Assembly: GCF_042453785.1 (NCBI RefSeq)
Contig: NC_091661.1
Span: forward strand, 30,495,501-30,559,500
Source: Malus domestica
Taxonomy: Eukaryota; Streptophyta; Magnoliopsida; Rosales; Rosaceae
Reading direction: 5' to 3'
DNA: 64,000 nt
A model generated the notes under the pieces. The model did not search any database. It saw only the letters and a list, made by a program, of their open reading frames with translations, and was not told the origin of the DNA. A program made the translations under genes and the position numbers. The stretch's first letter is position 1; each line of letters opens with the position of its first letter. This document shows positions 1 to 12,131 of this stretch, piece by piece.

Positions 1-830
1 CATCGGAGAGAGCCCCAGGTCATCACTTATCCTTCGCAGCATGCTGACTACGTAGTGATTTGTACTGGTCGAGTTACTCTTATAAAACTTAAGCAACCAA
101 CACAACTTCTGGATGATGCTGTGGCTTGCAAAAGCAGAAATCAAAGTTGACACCTTAAAATCAACTTCATCAGTTGCAGCTACCTGCTCATCAGCAGAAG
201 AATCGCCTGTGCTATAACCAAGATCACCATTGGCATAGTCAGAATCTCTGCGATCGATCCGTGCCAGGCTGTCTTCAATTTTTTCTGTCTCCAACAAAGA
301 TATTTTGCATTCATCAGGCTGATCAGGGATAATGGTGTCTTCTTTCCCATCAGAAATTGTGTTTAGGCTTCTGTTCTCCGTCACACACACTCACATCTGT
401 TGATTGCTCTTCATTGGAGATTGCCAATCTCTATTTGAATGGTAGCATGTTCTCCTAAGAGTTTATTTTCTGTTTCCTTCTCAATCGGTGTTTTCTTCTT
501 CCTCACTTTCCTAGATTTTTTAGAAACCTTAATCATAAAAGGAAATTGGTTTTAGTAGTGACTCTTTTTGTTTTTCCAAATTGTTTTAAGTAGAGAGACA
601 ATAATATTTGCCCCCTTTCCCCCTTCCAAAATTATGAATGCTACATACCCTCAAAGTTCCCTCTGCTTGAAGGTTTATGAGGAATCTGCTGGCAACAACT
701 TAAGCACCAAATCTAGCATGCGAATCTGGTTAGTCAATAACCTGCATAGAGCTTTTTAGATATGGCAACTTAGTATGTGTCCTTCTAATGGGCCCCTAAA
801 GTGCAATTGGTCCCTTTAAAAACTATGTCC
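1..830 (-). pseudogene. TIMELESS fragment, copy 1 (truncated at window edge)
   Basis: Bases 1-540 match 37810-38345 of the complete TIMELESS gene and 27172-27705 of the second copy almost base for base, and encode the same acidic, lysine-rich central region. Small insertions near 385-450, relative to the other copies, shift the frame. At about 680-690 the sequence jumps from one TIMELESS exon to another (from the position equivalent to 38475 to that of 39055), so an exon and most of an intron are deleted. Homology ends near 825, after a stretch matching 39215-39270. The left end of the copy lies outside the window. It is a broken gene fragment and no product is expected. Confidence 0.85.
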
Positions 831-1125
831 TTCTAATGGGCCAGCTGGGCTTGGGTTCCAAGGCCCAAAGGCCTAGGTCCGTTGGTTTTGGGTTTTTAAA
901 TAAATAAATAAAGAAAGAAAAGGGTTGGGTTTGGGATTCAACAAGTTTGGGCTCGGGGTTTCACGGGCCTAAGGTCCGATTCTAATTGGCCCAAAGGCCT
1001 AAATGACAAGGGCTTGTATTCGGCTGCCCTAAGGTTTGGGCTCGGATGCAGCGGCCCAAAGGCCCTGGTTTGCTTGTTTTCGCCGGGGATGGAAGCCGGA
1101 CAACACGAAGGAGAAAGCCATCCAG
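831..1125. other. Repeat-like spacer rich in GGCCCAAAGGCC
   Basis: This stretch has repeated GGCCCAAAGGCC-type words and an AAATAAATAAATAAAG run. The same wording occurs inside the solo LTR near 24190-24300, so this is probably decayed retroelement UTR sequence. No gene is visible. Confidence 0.4.
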
Positions 1126-2560
1126 TCAGGAAGGACGGACAAAGTTTTGGAGTTCTTTGGAACGAATGGGAATGATTTGTTGCCAAGGGGCGAGGATTGG
1201 ACTGCATGGTTTGGTGGGTTTGTCTTTTCGTCTTTCTATTTTGGTATGATGAAGCTACTGTCTTTCGTTGATTTACCTTTTTCATATGTAAAGAAACCAA
1301 ACTCTGATCCTGAGTTTCGTATATACTTTTCAAAGGAATGGTACGAGGCCTTGCGTTTATCTGTGAGGAATTTCTTTAGTGAGATCTTCAATGGTACTCA
1401 TATCCTTCAAAATTGTTTTTTATTTACATTTTTGTATATGTTGCGTCCAACTCCATAGACTTTTGATGTTATCAGAATTTCATAGCTACCATACGAAAAC
1501 CAGTTTTGTTTGTACCAACCATGCTCTAATTTATTTTGAGTTTGTATATTTCAAGTGAAAACGAGGTTAGTTTTGCATTGGCTTTCAGAATCTTGGTTCC
1601 AGCAGGAAGCCATTTCCGCAAGAATTGATGGGGAAGGCATGGTTGTGTGTGTGCAGTTTGTGGGGTTACCCGGTCAGGAATGGGTTACTGAGGTAGGTAT
1701 GGAAGAGTTTTGACTTCTCTGTTTCCTCCCTTGATTCAACAGGTAATGCACTGTTTCCTCCCTTGATCCTATTATGCTTTTGCTGCTGTATTTTGAGTTT
1801 GAAGAAAATGCCCTTAACTAAACCACGCATGCCAGCCCTTTTGAAAATCAGTTCAGAGAAGACTACTGTCAACCGTCTGAAAAAAGACATCAAGCTACTC
1901 AATCTCAAGCTGTCAGAACTTCAGGCTTTGTTGGAGGAAAAAGATGGTGAATTATGCCAGTTAAGAAGGTAAAGTTTTTCATTGTTTCAGCCCTTTAGAG
2001 TTGAGAGTGCCACGTTTTATATGTTGTATATACTTGGTGCTGGGGTTCGTCAGTATTTTGAGACTATCATGTTTTTCTCTCTTCCTTATTCCTTTATTTC
2101 ATTTTTGAAAATCAGTAATTGTTCATCAGTAGCCTATGCAAGCACTGAACGAACCAGGAGTTCATCAAGTGTAGTGCATGAGCAAAATCGTCTTATATCT
2201 AAAGATACTCAGGAAACTTGCCCTCCTGATACTTTTCAAATAGGGGAAGCAGAGGTGGATCCAGATTGGGTTGTTGCTGGAAACATGAGAAGTAGACCAG
2301 AATTTAGCACATCTAAGTCGGATCCTAATTTAAGTTCTCAATCAAGTCCTCGCGTGATAGTATTCAGCAGTTCGAGGATGGCACCTATAATGGTAGGCAA
2401 CTTCTATGTCTGAATTATTTTTCCTTCGTGTGGTGGGGATGGTTCAGTAGCTGTTATGGAGATTATCTGTTAAGTAACTATGGAATATGACTGCAGAAAA
2501 TGGCAGGGAAAGCCATGTACAAGACTTCCCTGAAGTTAAGGTTAAGGTTGACTTCCAGGT
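1126..2560 (+). pseudogene. Exon-like islands of an unrecognised coiled-coil protein gene
   Basis: Several open stretches bounded by AG/GT-like splice signals lie in order. Island 1 (about 1126-1392) reads DWTAWFGGFVFSSFYFGM and looks membrane-associated. Island 2 (about 1589-1692) reads ARIDGEGMVVCVQFVGLPG. Island 3 (about 1810-1969) is a clear heptad coiled coil (KLSELQALLEEKDGELCQLR). Island 4 (about 2117-2393) is Ser-rich and contains EAEVDPDWVVAGNM. Island 5 is a short basic piece near 2498-2558. No start codon in good context and no complete gene is seen, and the family is not recognised with any certainty. The protein-like composition and splice-like borders suggest a real gene that was copied or moved here incompletely. 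Confidence 0.45.
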
Positions 2561-4519
2561 AAATTTCTTCTAAGGCATGATTGGATCTTGATGCTATTCA
2601 ATTCGTTGTGCTTTTGTAGTTTTCTTGCTCCCTTTTTTCTGGTACTTTTCTTCAGCTTCAGTTGTTTATGTTTTATTGGAGACTCCATAACTTTCAGATC
2701 ATCGTTGCTTTTAGGAGACATTTTTGGGCCACACAAGTCCAATAACCAGGTTGATCTCTCACTCTTTTCTCCATACGTGTGTCTGAGTGGCTTCGTTGTG
2801 TATAGCATTTCCTGATTCTCGTGTTTCGAAGATCCAGGTGATGCACTGATCTTTTGCCTTTGGAAGTGGCACTGTAGAAATGAATAGTGTTTCGATAATT
2901 ACGTTTTTGCCCATCACTGATTACAATCCAATGTGGGCATGGTTTATTCTGAAGGGCAGTTTTGTCCTCTCCAATTTGGGCGAGATGGGGGGGTCAGCGG
3001 GCAGCTATCATTTGGTCCCTTTCGATTAGGGTTTCGGGGAGGGCCTGCGAGAGACAGGGGGGGGGAGAGAGAGAGAGAGTCTGTAGGGTTTCGAATGGGT
3101 TGGGTGGGTTAGAGACTTTCATTTCCTGCTTTCTAAAGCTGCAGTGGGACTCGGTGAGCCCATGCCGTCGGGAGAGTGAGAGCGAGCGAGCAGAGAGAGA
3201 AGAGAGACAGGGAGGGAGAGAGATAGGGATTTGGTGAGAGGAAGGCATGCGGCTTGCAGGCAGACAGAGTCACAGGGGGTGTACGATTGGAGGGAGAGGG
3301 AGAGGGCGCGAAAGAGAGAGTGGGAGAGGGAGGAGTAAGGATCGCTCGCTGAGGGTTTCACAGTTGGGAGGCCATGCTGATGGAGATGGAGATAGAGATA
3401 GGAGAGGGAGAGGGAGAGAGGGAGACGGAGACAGAGAGCGACAGAGAGAGAAGGAAAGGGAAGAGTGGGGATCTCAGCGCCATTGCTGCAGATCCTTGAT
3501 CTTCTTCGATCCCATCTCCGTGTTCTTCTCAGCCTCTCACAGTCGCAGCATCACTCGCCCACTCACTCACTCACTTACTCACTACAGGTACACCTCTTAA
3601 ACTTTCGCTCACTCTCTCTCCACTGAAATTTGAAGGTGATTTTCCAACCCTAAATTGATATATTTCATACCTTTATTTTATCTTGATTTATCTGGAATTG
3701 ATAGCTGTTGAGGTAATTATTAATCCATACTTCCGATTGTAATTTTTCTTTTTTCTGTGTTCAGTAAGTTTGATCAAATGGGTTTCTTTGGACTTGCATA
3801 AGTTGTGTATAATATCGCTTCAATCATTTATTGGCTTCCTTTTGTATTATTGAGTCTTGGGTTTTGCTGGAAATTGTATAAATTTTGACCAATTGCATAA
3901 ATTATTGAGCTTTTGTTTGGTATTTTTATGGCTACTGTGCTAATTAGTTCATACCCAAAAAGGAGCAGATAATTAACTGCTCTAATCACTAATTCCCCAC
4001 TCTAAGAACTTGAGACCTTGGACTGATATTTATTTCTGAGATTTATTATTTATTTTTGTATAAAATATTTAAAGGTGTTAAACTTATAGTGTAATTATAA
4101 AGTATGGGTCTTTGATTCCATATAAATTGCTGTTTATATTTGTGAATTCAAGAGGGGAGCATTTACATGTGGAGGCAACAAGGAGGGGTGGCTTTGAGAA
4201 GGTTGGGCTATTTATTTTATCTGTAGTTCTTCATTTCACTAAATTAAATATGAATTATTAATTTTTCAATTTTTAAAATGAAAGATAAAAGAAAATCATA
4301 TGTACTTAATTATATATATGTGTGTGTATAGATAGTTTCAGAGAAGAAATGGAGGGAAGTGGGAGGTGTTTTCATGTTCTCCCCAACACAACAAGTGCTT
4401 CATTTGTGCTAAGGAAACACTACTCAACCCTTCTCTGCCTTTACGAGCAGGTTCCTTCTCTCTCTCTGTATTTCTTTGGTGCTTACGTACATTAGTTCTA
4501 ATGAATGTCTTTTCATTAG
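2561..4519. other. Non-coding stretch with GA-rich leader-like tract
   Basis: Bases 2780-2866 match 28713-28766 plus 30331-30356 of the second TIMELESS-RLP block, so this piece is part of the duplicated unit. About 2990-3480 is a strongly purine-rich (GAGAGA) tract ending in a CTCACTCACTCA run with a possible splice donor near 3588. It resembles a transcribed plant 5' leader. The open frames in it are low-complexity and not credible proteins. The rest is AT-rich with no gene seen. Confidence 0.4.
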
Positions 4520-4636
4520 GCTGATGCTGATGGCAACGGAACCGACCATGATGAGTTCATCGCAGCAACAATGCACTCGAACTGGATGGATAAACATCTC
4601 TACACTACCTTCCAACACTTCGATAAAAGGAGAGAT
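4520..4636 (+). pseudogene. Calcium-dependent protein kinase EF-hand exon fragment
   Basis: Preceded by a TTCATTAG acceptor and followed by GTGAGA, this 117-base island reads [19 protein letters not shown] followed by [14 protein letters not shown]. That matches the EF-hand region of plant CDPKs (family pattern [19 protein letters not shown], then EHLYxAFxxFDKD). The loop lacks one residue after NGT, and no kinase exons lie nearby. It is an isolated exon copy, not a gene. Confidence 0.6.
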
Positions 4637-5373
4637 GTGAGATTTTTGAAACCGTTTTCATTTGGGTAAACTTAGTTTTCATTTTTTGTGGTGTCTATAG
4701 GGAGATTAGTTTTCTGTCAATTTTTTATTGAGATGTTTTTTTGGCAATCTGTAGTTTTGGATTTGTTTATGTTTCGTGCTTTTGTGTAACTGAACTAGGG
4801 TTTATTAAACTCAATCACTTCCTTTTATCCTCCTGCTTTGTTACGATACAACTCATGACGGTTTGTTTCTTTGATTGTTAATTTCAGAAGAGCAACTTTT
4901 TATGGGACAATGTGCCCTTTTTTTCTTAGATAAACAGGCTTTTCACTATCTTGCATGCTTTGGCAACAAGGATTAATAAAACTGCACGTCTATTATAGAG
5001 AGAGAGATAAATGTAGGGAGAAGTTGGAATTGGAGAGAGTGAGGGTGAGGGAGGGATGACGTTGCTTTCCAAAGATTTGTTTGGAATTGTTTCTCCAGTT
5101 CTTTGTATTTGTTTGGGATTGTTTCTTTTTTACTGAATTATTTTGGTCCCTGCCGCTAAAATCTGATTCCTGCTATTAATTGCTGCTGAAATATGACTTT
5201 TGTTATCAATTTTTGACCTTTCATATTTATGCTGCTTTGGGATTCCATTCGAATCAAATAATGTAGTTAATCTTGATATGAATTCTCTCTGCAACAATAT
5301 TAGGGACTTTAGTTTAAATTATCACTAATTTGTTCTTGATTTGGCATTGAATCTTGGTTAATTTGGACTGCAG
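4637..5373. other. AT-rich non-coding spacer
   Basis: No credible coding frame or structured repeat is seen here. The base composition is intron-like (T-rich). Confidence 0.5.
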
Positions 5374-5430
5374 GTGGTTCTGATATAAAGGAGAAGCTGC
5401 AAGAGCTTATGATCTTGCTGCACTTAAGTA
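5374..5430 (+). pseudogene. AP2-domain micro-exon fragment
   Basis: After a GGACTGCAG acceptor, one frame gives GGSDIKE and the shifted frame gives EAARAYDLAALKY. The latter is the signature of the AP2/AINTEGUMENTA class (family pattern GGYDxEEKAARAYDLAALKYW). The two halves lie in different frames, and no other AP2 exons are seen. It is a dead exon copy. Confidence 0.55.
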
Positions 5431-8400
5431 CAACCGTTCTTTAACTCATATAAACTTTCCGGTAGGGTTCAAACTGTTAAGAGTTTTATGATTTTGTAAA
5501 AGCTTTAAGTAGCAGAAGCTTGGTCTATTTGCAGTTGCATTATTACACTATACAAAGCTAGCAGCAGCTTAACCCCATTCACAAATGCATATTTACTTTG
5601 TCCTTGGCGTCTACGCTTATTGCTGTCACTTCTCCTTTGTACTCTTTCTCCTTTTTGATGAAATTACGGTCTGCCCTCAATCTCCAACTTTCTTTTGCAG
5701 TTACACCCCTGTGCTCTCATAGAGGGAAGCTCATGGCTCACAGTGTCGCTTGGGCCAATCTCGGCCTCACTCACCCTTCTGACATCGATGCCCCAAAGGT
5801 ATATTTCTCTCATCGCTTTCGGAATCTAGTATATATGTGTGTGTGTATATTTGCCAATGGAAATTTGTAATTTTGATTGTTCTCTGGTGTTGGTTTTGTG
5901 AAAAATGTTGAATGTGAATGATCATTGTCTAAGGGGAACATTATAATCCAAAGCTGTAACTTGAGTTTTGGAGTTAAACTCGAAAAAGCTTTAGTACTAA
6001 ATATTATCGTGTATGAATGTGATTATAATCTAAAGCTGTAACTTGAGGTTTTGGAATGAAACTCAAAAGAGCTTTAATACTAGATATTATTGTGTATGAA
6101 TGTGATACTTGATCTTACTATACACTGCAAATAAGTGATAAGAGATGGTGAGCCCGTTTTAAGTGTCATTTGTCTTCAGAAACTCAAATTTTGACTCTTT
6201 TGTATATATTGGTGGAAATGCAGAAATGGGTGCTCTTTGCCGCTGTCCTTATTTTATGTATTCAGTTGCATAGAGTCGACATGACATGCACAACGATGGT
6301 CAGATTGCCACCCTTGGTGGTATTATCTTTACAACACATTCAAATTGAGGATTTAGAAAATCTAATAATAAAACTCAAATATATGTTCCATGCTTTTTGT
6401 TTTCATTTTGGGTGAAAAGGTTGGAGCTTTGGATTGAGGTTTACCTTTAACCTATAATTTTGTGCGCAGGACATCATCTTGGGAGTCTTTAACATAATTA
6501 TTCTTCTATTTCATGGATTCGAAATGTGTTTAGTATCTCATTTAATTGATGTACCTTTGCTCATTTAACTCAAATTTAATACGATTTGCTCCTCCAATTT
6601 CTCTGAATTGCTAATGGAATTATTTTCTTTGAAAATTTTAGGAACTCTGGTTGTGGGAGGAAGAAGCCAGTTCCTTACTATTTTTAGGTAAACTTATATG
6701 TGCCCTGATTGCATGTTCAAAGTCTAATTAGTTATATAAATTTTTTATTTATCTTTGCTAAGCTTTCGTACATGGATTTTAAATATGTGATTGAAATATG
6801 GATCATATTTTTGAAACTCTTTATCTCATTGTTTTTTGAGTAATTTTTTGGAAGTGAGGTTGAATACCAATTGGTGGTCTCTGTCTGAGATTTAGTTCTT
6901 TTTAAACACTCCTCATAGGCCATTATGATTGATAGTTTAATACGATAGCAGAAATGCAAATTTGTGCTCCTTTAGTTTATGTCTATTAAGTCGCTTTTGG
7001 AATTAACAATTACCATGCATCCAATTCTAGGACTTTATATTTACATGTAGGGAGTCGGGTTTTTTGATACAGAATGTAAGTGACCCCACTTCACGTACTC
7101 TGAAAGTATCTAAGCTTGGTAATGAATTTGACGGGCATGTCTGATGCCTTCTCAAACATGAATAGCCTGTGGGGTTTAAGATTGATATCAATTCCAAATT
7201 ATGGAATTGATATCAAAGGCAAATTGTAAAATTGATATCAAAGCCAATAGTAAGTTTTTGGGGGCTTCTTGGTATGATAGTTATGTCTGTTCTGTGTTTG
7301 TTTTCTTTCCGTCTGTTCTTAGAGCGTACTCCTTATCCTTTGATATGTAATTTGTGTTGGCTTAAATGAAAGGTTTGTCTCTTCTCAAAAATGATGAATC
7401 CGACATGTTACTTTGTGGTCTTCTGATTGCTCTTCTATTTAATATCTTTTAAATCCCACTGTGTGTTCAAAGTGCTGGATGGGTTGTGCTTTTACCAACC
7501 CTAATAAAATTTTGTTTGAATCATGCTGTCTGATAACTCTGTTTTTCTTTTTTTCCTGTTTGTGGTTTTTAGTCTTTGTCATTTAATTGGTGTAGCTTTG
7601 CTAGGATCTCTGTTCCGGCAGTGTGTGATTAGTGCTAATGGAATTTCAGCACTGTTTCTGAACTATTGTTCGAATTGTTGTATCTAAGTATGCATTATAC
7701 ATTCAATTGAGCCAATGAAGCATGTGTGCCAACGAATTTTGAAGAGTTCGGCTTGGTTTTCTCTCTTTGGTCTTTAATATTTAAGTGTGAGGCACCTGAT
7801 TGTTGACTAATTGAGTCCCTTCTCTAAGTTTTTTAGTAGATACTGTGTAATTTGCTTTTATGAGCACTTCTTTATGCTGTCAAGTTCCCAAAATGTACAA
7901 GGAGATATCAAGTTTAACAAGTCACGAACTGTGATCAATCCAAATGCAGTGAAATTAGGGATTTTACACTTAAAAACTCAGTTAGCTTTAGACCATAGGA
8001 TTAGCATTTTGCACCTGTGAGTATCATTGACCTGCTCATTTAATTTTTTTGGATAAGAAATAAACTGTCATTGAAGGGAGAAGAAAGTGTACAAAATAAT
8101 GTTTCTGTAAGCTTGCACTCATATGCCTAATATTTTAATTTCTTTTCTTGGCATTACCTGTTGAAATGGCTGCCTACACTACAAGACACATATTATGTGT
8201 GAACTACATGTTTTTTCTGTTTCTTAAGGAAATATAACTTTTTTGGAAACCATATCTTTCTAATCAAAGACGTTCAGTTTCTTGCCACTCATTGTACAAT
8301 GTGTTTATATGCCAGCTCACTTGAATGTGTATAAAAGCAAAACTGTTTTATCTTATTGATCTCATTCACTCATGTATCCCTCTAATTGTTCATAATTGTG

Positions 8401-8479
8401 TTGAATTTATTCAACTTAAATGTGTTTTATTCATCCGATTACGCCTAAAACAGCTGGTTCCCGTAACAGGGTGTAATTT
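5431..8479. other. T-rich stretch with two further exon-like islands
   Basis: Islands at about 5700-5799 (after TTTTGCAG, before GTATAT) and 6222-6321 (after AATGCAG, before a GT) have exon-like borders, but I recognise no protein in any frame. A duplicated motif (ATCTAAAGCTGTAACTTGAG) occurs at 5945-6080. The rest, to 8480, is AT-rich and shows nothing I can name. The duplicated block at 28700-30400 lacks this DNA, so it was either inserted here or lost there. Confidence 0.35.
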
Positions 8480-9178
8480 CTAGTTGAATCTAAAAGAACG
8501 AAAGTTGAGCCACTCGAAATTTATTGAAACTTATATGATCGTTGTCGGAACCATATTACACACGGCTAGGACGCAACTTGGATAGGAATATCTGACTCCG
8601 AGCCAAAACATTCCAAAATATTTCGACCAATTAGAATCTGAAATTCCGAATCCGAAAAAGAAAAAAAATCATATGGGAAGATCCGATCCGATTGAAAATC
8701 AAGGACGCACAGCATGACAGAGCAATCTATTATACATAATTCCCTTTAGACAAACAAGATAGTTGATGACAATTTATATCACCTTGCATCAGAATAAAAG
8801 AAAAAGAAGAAAACACTTCCGATATTACATTGAATCTAAAAGAACGAAAGTTGAGCCACTTGAAATTTAAATTTTAGAGTACGCTTCTGCCCCAACGAGA
8901 GCTACGGTATTACTTCTCGTCGACTTTTTTTTATTGATGATCCTTGTGGTTCCATATCTACAAAGTCAACAAAAAGTATCTTAAAATTAAAGGTAAATAA
9001 ATAAAAAGCTTAAAAATAATGTTTCGGTAATCTTCTACCGAAATATCTCATTTAACTCAGAAAATACAAACGAATTTAACGGGTGGAGTTCGGAAGTACA
9101 TAACAAATTAGGAGAGTAGGGCTTTACCGTTTACCTTTGAAATCTCCCCTGCAGCTTTGCCTTCACATGCAACGATCT
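8480..9178. other. 3' flank of RLP A, part of the duplicated block
   Basis: From about 8536 this region aligns with 30390-31020 downstream of RLP B, including the shared words CACACGGCTAGG and AACGAAAGTTGAGCCACT. The latter word occurs twice here (near 8497 and 8840). No coding potential is seen. It is probably 3' UTR plus intergenic sequence. Confidence 0.7.
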
Positions 9179-12070
9179 TCACATAATCCGAGCTTTTATA
9201 TCATCAAAGAACCGGAAATAGGCATACCTCCAAGACGTCTTAAGAACTAAAGTACCACAAACACTCCAGAATCCTATGATAAATCCAAGCGCCAAGCTAA
9301 CATAAAATCCAAAGCTTATGAGACCATCATCATCTTGTTTGGTCTTCTCACTTCCACTGCCATTAGGGACTGCAGGATCTTCCGTTGTTACAGCTCCCGG
9401 GCATTCTGGTGTGAGCGGTTGCCCGCAAAGTCCAAGATTTCCCGTGAATTGAGAAGCATTAAAACTTTGAAGTTGAGTACTTAGGGGAATTCTTCCTGAT
9501 AAGTTGTTGTATGACAAGTCCAAGACACTAAGATAATGTAAGCTCGAAAAACTCGGAGGAATGCTACCAGATATCTGGTTTCGTGACAAATCAAGCGATT
9601 CTAACATCTCCAGCTGACCAAAGTTGTTAGGAAGCACCCCAGTAAAATTGTTGCTTGACAGGTTCAGAGAAATCAACTTCAACAAGCTTGTTACACTTTC
9701 TGGAATGTCTCCGCTTAATTTGTTGCTCGAAATGTCAATGCTTCTCAAAAGCTTAAGATTTTCGCCAAACTCAATCAATATTCCTTTCCAAACCAGTTGC
9801 ACAAACCCAAATACAGAGTCGTCCTCCACCTCGGGGGACATCGAAGACAAAGCTGTTATGTTAGGGAGGCAATGGGGCAAGGCTCCGGATAGATTGTTCT
9901 TGGAGAAGTCCAAAACATGAAGCGCAGGAAGACTGCATAGACTTAAAGGTATGTTTCCATAAAACTCATTCGACTTTAATCGAAGAACCAGCAACTTTGT
10001 TAGGCTCGGGCCTATCCATGTCGGTATCTTTCCAGATAGCTTATTGTCACCGAGGTCAAGAACTCTTAATTCTGTACAGTTCTCCAAAGAAGGCAATTCT
10101 CCCGAAAGTTTGTTATCCTGTAAGCGTAACAATACAACATCTTTTAAGTAGCCTAATGAGCTTGGAATTTTCCCGGAGAGAATATTCTTAGCCATGTTCA
10201 AGACGAACAAACTTCGAAACTGCATCCAACAAGTAGGAAGTTCGCCGGATAGCTGATTGTCGGAAAGGTCTAGATTAAACAAGTTTGGAGCTTCTGTTTT
10301 GCAAAAGGAAGATAAGGGTCCCGAAAACATGTTTTGGGAGAGACGCAGGATGGCTACACTTGAAGGAAACGGCGGAAGTGGGCCGTCCAAGAGATTAGAT
10401 GACAAGTCAAAAGAAAAGAAGGTGCGGTTTTTTGTTGACAGAATTGGCAACTTTCCATGGATTTGGTTCATTGATAGGTTTAACTCGACGAAGCTGGTAG
10501 ACAGATCCCAAAACTTATCAGGTATAGAATCCGAAATCTCAGCATCAGCCATGTAAAGTGAAGTAAGTTTTTTCTGAGTTTGAATCCATTTCGGAAAAGC
10601 AGGGCCAACCTTGCAAGAGGACAATCCTAGAGTTTTGATTTGGAAAGGCGGATTCCAATCCAAGCTAAAGTTGAAAGACAAAGGATTATGGGAAAATTCC
10701 AAAAAGTTTAAACGGGAGAGATTGGAGAAGTGCACTTCAGTTATGACACCATTTAAAGAATTCCAAGAAAGATCCAAATCTTCGAGGTTGGAAAGTTGGC
10801 CGATGCTCTCAGGTAGAGATCCGTTGAGTTGATTTTGGGAGACATATAACTGCCTTAACAACGAAAGACCTGTAAAATCAGGCAGTGATCCGGTGAACTG
10901 GTTTCTTAATAGGCTCAAGGATCTTAGCTGAGAGAGTGGCTGAAAACTTTTTGGAAGAGATCCACTTACGTTGGTGCCATCAATGTACAATACTTTCAAG
11001 GATGAAAATCTTGTAAGGTTGTCAGGACAAGAACCCGAAAACGGGTTCCCACTTAAACACAAGAACTCGAGGGTGTCTTGAGCACAAGACAAGTTTTCGA
11101 CAGAGTCTTCAAGTCTGTCGGAAAGTGTGTTTCCCTCTAAATTCAACGACTCTAAGCTGCATAGGTTTCGAAATGATTTTGGTATCCCTCCTTCAAGTTT
11201 GTTATACAAGAGATCAAGAGACACGAGAGAAACCATGTTAGCAAAAACATCTGGGAAGGGACCTTGCAACTGATCACCAACTAAACCAATGTGAACAAGG
11301 TTGGTGCTGACATTGGCCATCCAATAAAATATTGAAAGATCAAGAATATTATCTGACAGTTCAAGGACTTGAAGAGAGTTTGAAGAATTGACAAAAGAAA
11401 GCGAACTCAGTTCAACATTGGGAAGATTACACGAAGATAACTGAAGCTCAACAAGTGAAGGGAGTTTGCTTATAGATTCTGGCCAATTTACAACCTCGGA
11501 AAAATTAAGACGCGACATATTCAAGTACCTCAAAGAAGAAAGATGAGATAACCACTCGAGATTTTCGAATGTGACATAGTTCCGTGCAAGATCAAGAGTA
11601 TACAAACTAGAGAGATTTCCGAGTTGGGGAGGAATTGGTCCGCTAAGTTTAGCACCTGCTAGTTTGAGTTGTTCCAATCGACTCAAGGAACCGATGAACT
11701 TGGGAATTTCTCCTTGGAAATTATTGAAACTGAGGTCCAAGTAAGTTAGATATGGCAATTCAAGTAGAGGAGTAATCACACCACTTAGAGGAGTTCCAAC
11801 ATTAGAAATATCAGAATAATTGTAATAGAGATCTAGTGTGACGACATGACCTGTTTCGTTGTTGCAAGCGATTCCTCTCCAGTCGCAACAATCTTTGCCG
11901 GTTTCCCAAGAGGCAAGAACGTTGGACTCGTCGATGAGGCCCTGTTTGAACTGAAGCAGAGCGGTTTTTTCTGCTTGTAAGCACCTGATGTTGGAACTGA
12001 TTCCAGCACCCAGACAGCATTTGGCAGATGTAAGAGCGAACAAGACAGAATATATGATTGTGAGCAACAT
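9179..12070 (-). CDS. LRR receptor-like protein (RLP A), HcrVf/EIX-like
   Basis: This intact single-exon frame of 963 residues has the full layout of a plant receptor-like protein. Residues 1-22 are a hydrophobic signal peptide. Residues 30-75 form an LRRNT_2 cap (CLQAEKTALLQFKQGL, DCCDWRGIACNNETG). About 25-30 extracellular LRRs follow (LxLSxNxLxGxIP type). Then come a C-terminal cap with LCGQPLTPEC, an acidic linker (KTKQDDDG), one membrane helix (FYVSLALGFIIGFWSVCGTL) and a short basic cytoplasmic tail ending DDIKARIM. There is no kinase domain, so such proteins signal through partner kinases (family knowledge: SOBIR1/BAK1). The start is supported by the signal peptide and a TATA box about 62 bases upstream. 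The protein is very similar to RLP B at 31023-33917. A defence role is likely; the ligand is unknown. Confidence 0.92.
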   Translation of the reverse strand: MLLTIIYSVLFALTSAKCCLGAGISSNIRCLQAEKTALLQFKQGLIDESNVLASWETGKDCCDWRGIACNNETGHVVTLDLYYNYSDISNVGTPLSGVITPLLELPYLTYLDLSFNNFQGEIPKFIGSLSRLEQLKLAGAKLSGPIPPQLGNLSSLYTLDLARNYVTFENLEWLSHLSSLRYLNMSRLNFSEVVNWPESISKLPSLVELQLSSCNLPNVELSSLSFVNSSNSLQVLELSDNILDLSIFYWMANVSTNLVHIGLVGDQLQGPFPDVFANMVSLVSLDLLYNKLEGGIPKSFRNLCSLESLNLEGNTLSDRLEDSVENLSCAQDTLEFLCLSGNPFSGSCPDNLTRFSSLKVLYIDGTNVSGSLPKSFQPLSQLRSLSLLRNQFTGSLPDFTGLSLLRQLYVSQNQLNGSLPESIGQLSNLEDLDLSWNSLNGVITEVHFSNLSRLNFLEFSHNPLSFNFSLDWNPPFQIKTLGLSSCKVGPAFPKWIQTQKKLTSLYMADAEISDSIPDKFWDLSTSFVELNLSMNQIHGKLPILSTKNRTFFSFDLSSNLLDGPLPPFPSSVAILRLSQNMFSGPLSSFCKTEAPNLFNLDLSDNQLSGELPTCWMQFRSLFVLNMAKNILSGKIPSSLGYLKDVVLLRLQDNKLSGELPSLENCTELRVLDLGDNKLSGKIPTWIGPSLTKLLVLRLKSNEFYGNIPLSLCSLPALHVLDFSKNNLSGALPHCLPNITALSSMSPEVEDDSVFGFVQLVWKGILIEFGENLKLLRSIDISSNKLSGDIPESVTSLLKLISLNLSSNNFTGVLPNNFGQLEMLESLDLSRNQISGSIPPSFSSLHYLSVLDLSYNNLSGRIPLSTQLQSFNASQFTGNLGLCGQPLTPECPGAVTTEDPAVPNGSGSEKTKQDDDGLISFGFYVSLALGFIIGFWSVCGTLVLKTSWRYAYFRFFDDIKARIM

Positions 12071-12131
12071 GGTATGTGAAATTGTGAATTGAATTGTATG
12101 TAGATTTGGGAGCGAAAAGCAAGAGATGTTG

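Noticed and set aside
2962-3600. Long open frames on both strands in a GA/CT-rich tract
   Set aside because: Low-complexity Arg/Glu/Ser/Leu translation arising from a GAGAGA repeat; no start context or domain.
9624-10832. Plus-strand open frames opposite RLP A (and the same at 31468-33154 opposite RLP B)
   Set aside because: They are antisense shadows of the LRR repeat; the same frames recur in both copies only because the sense strand is conserved.
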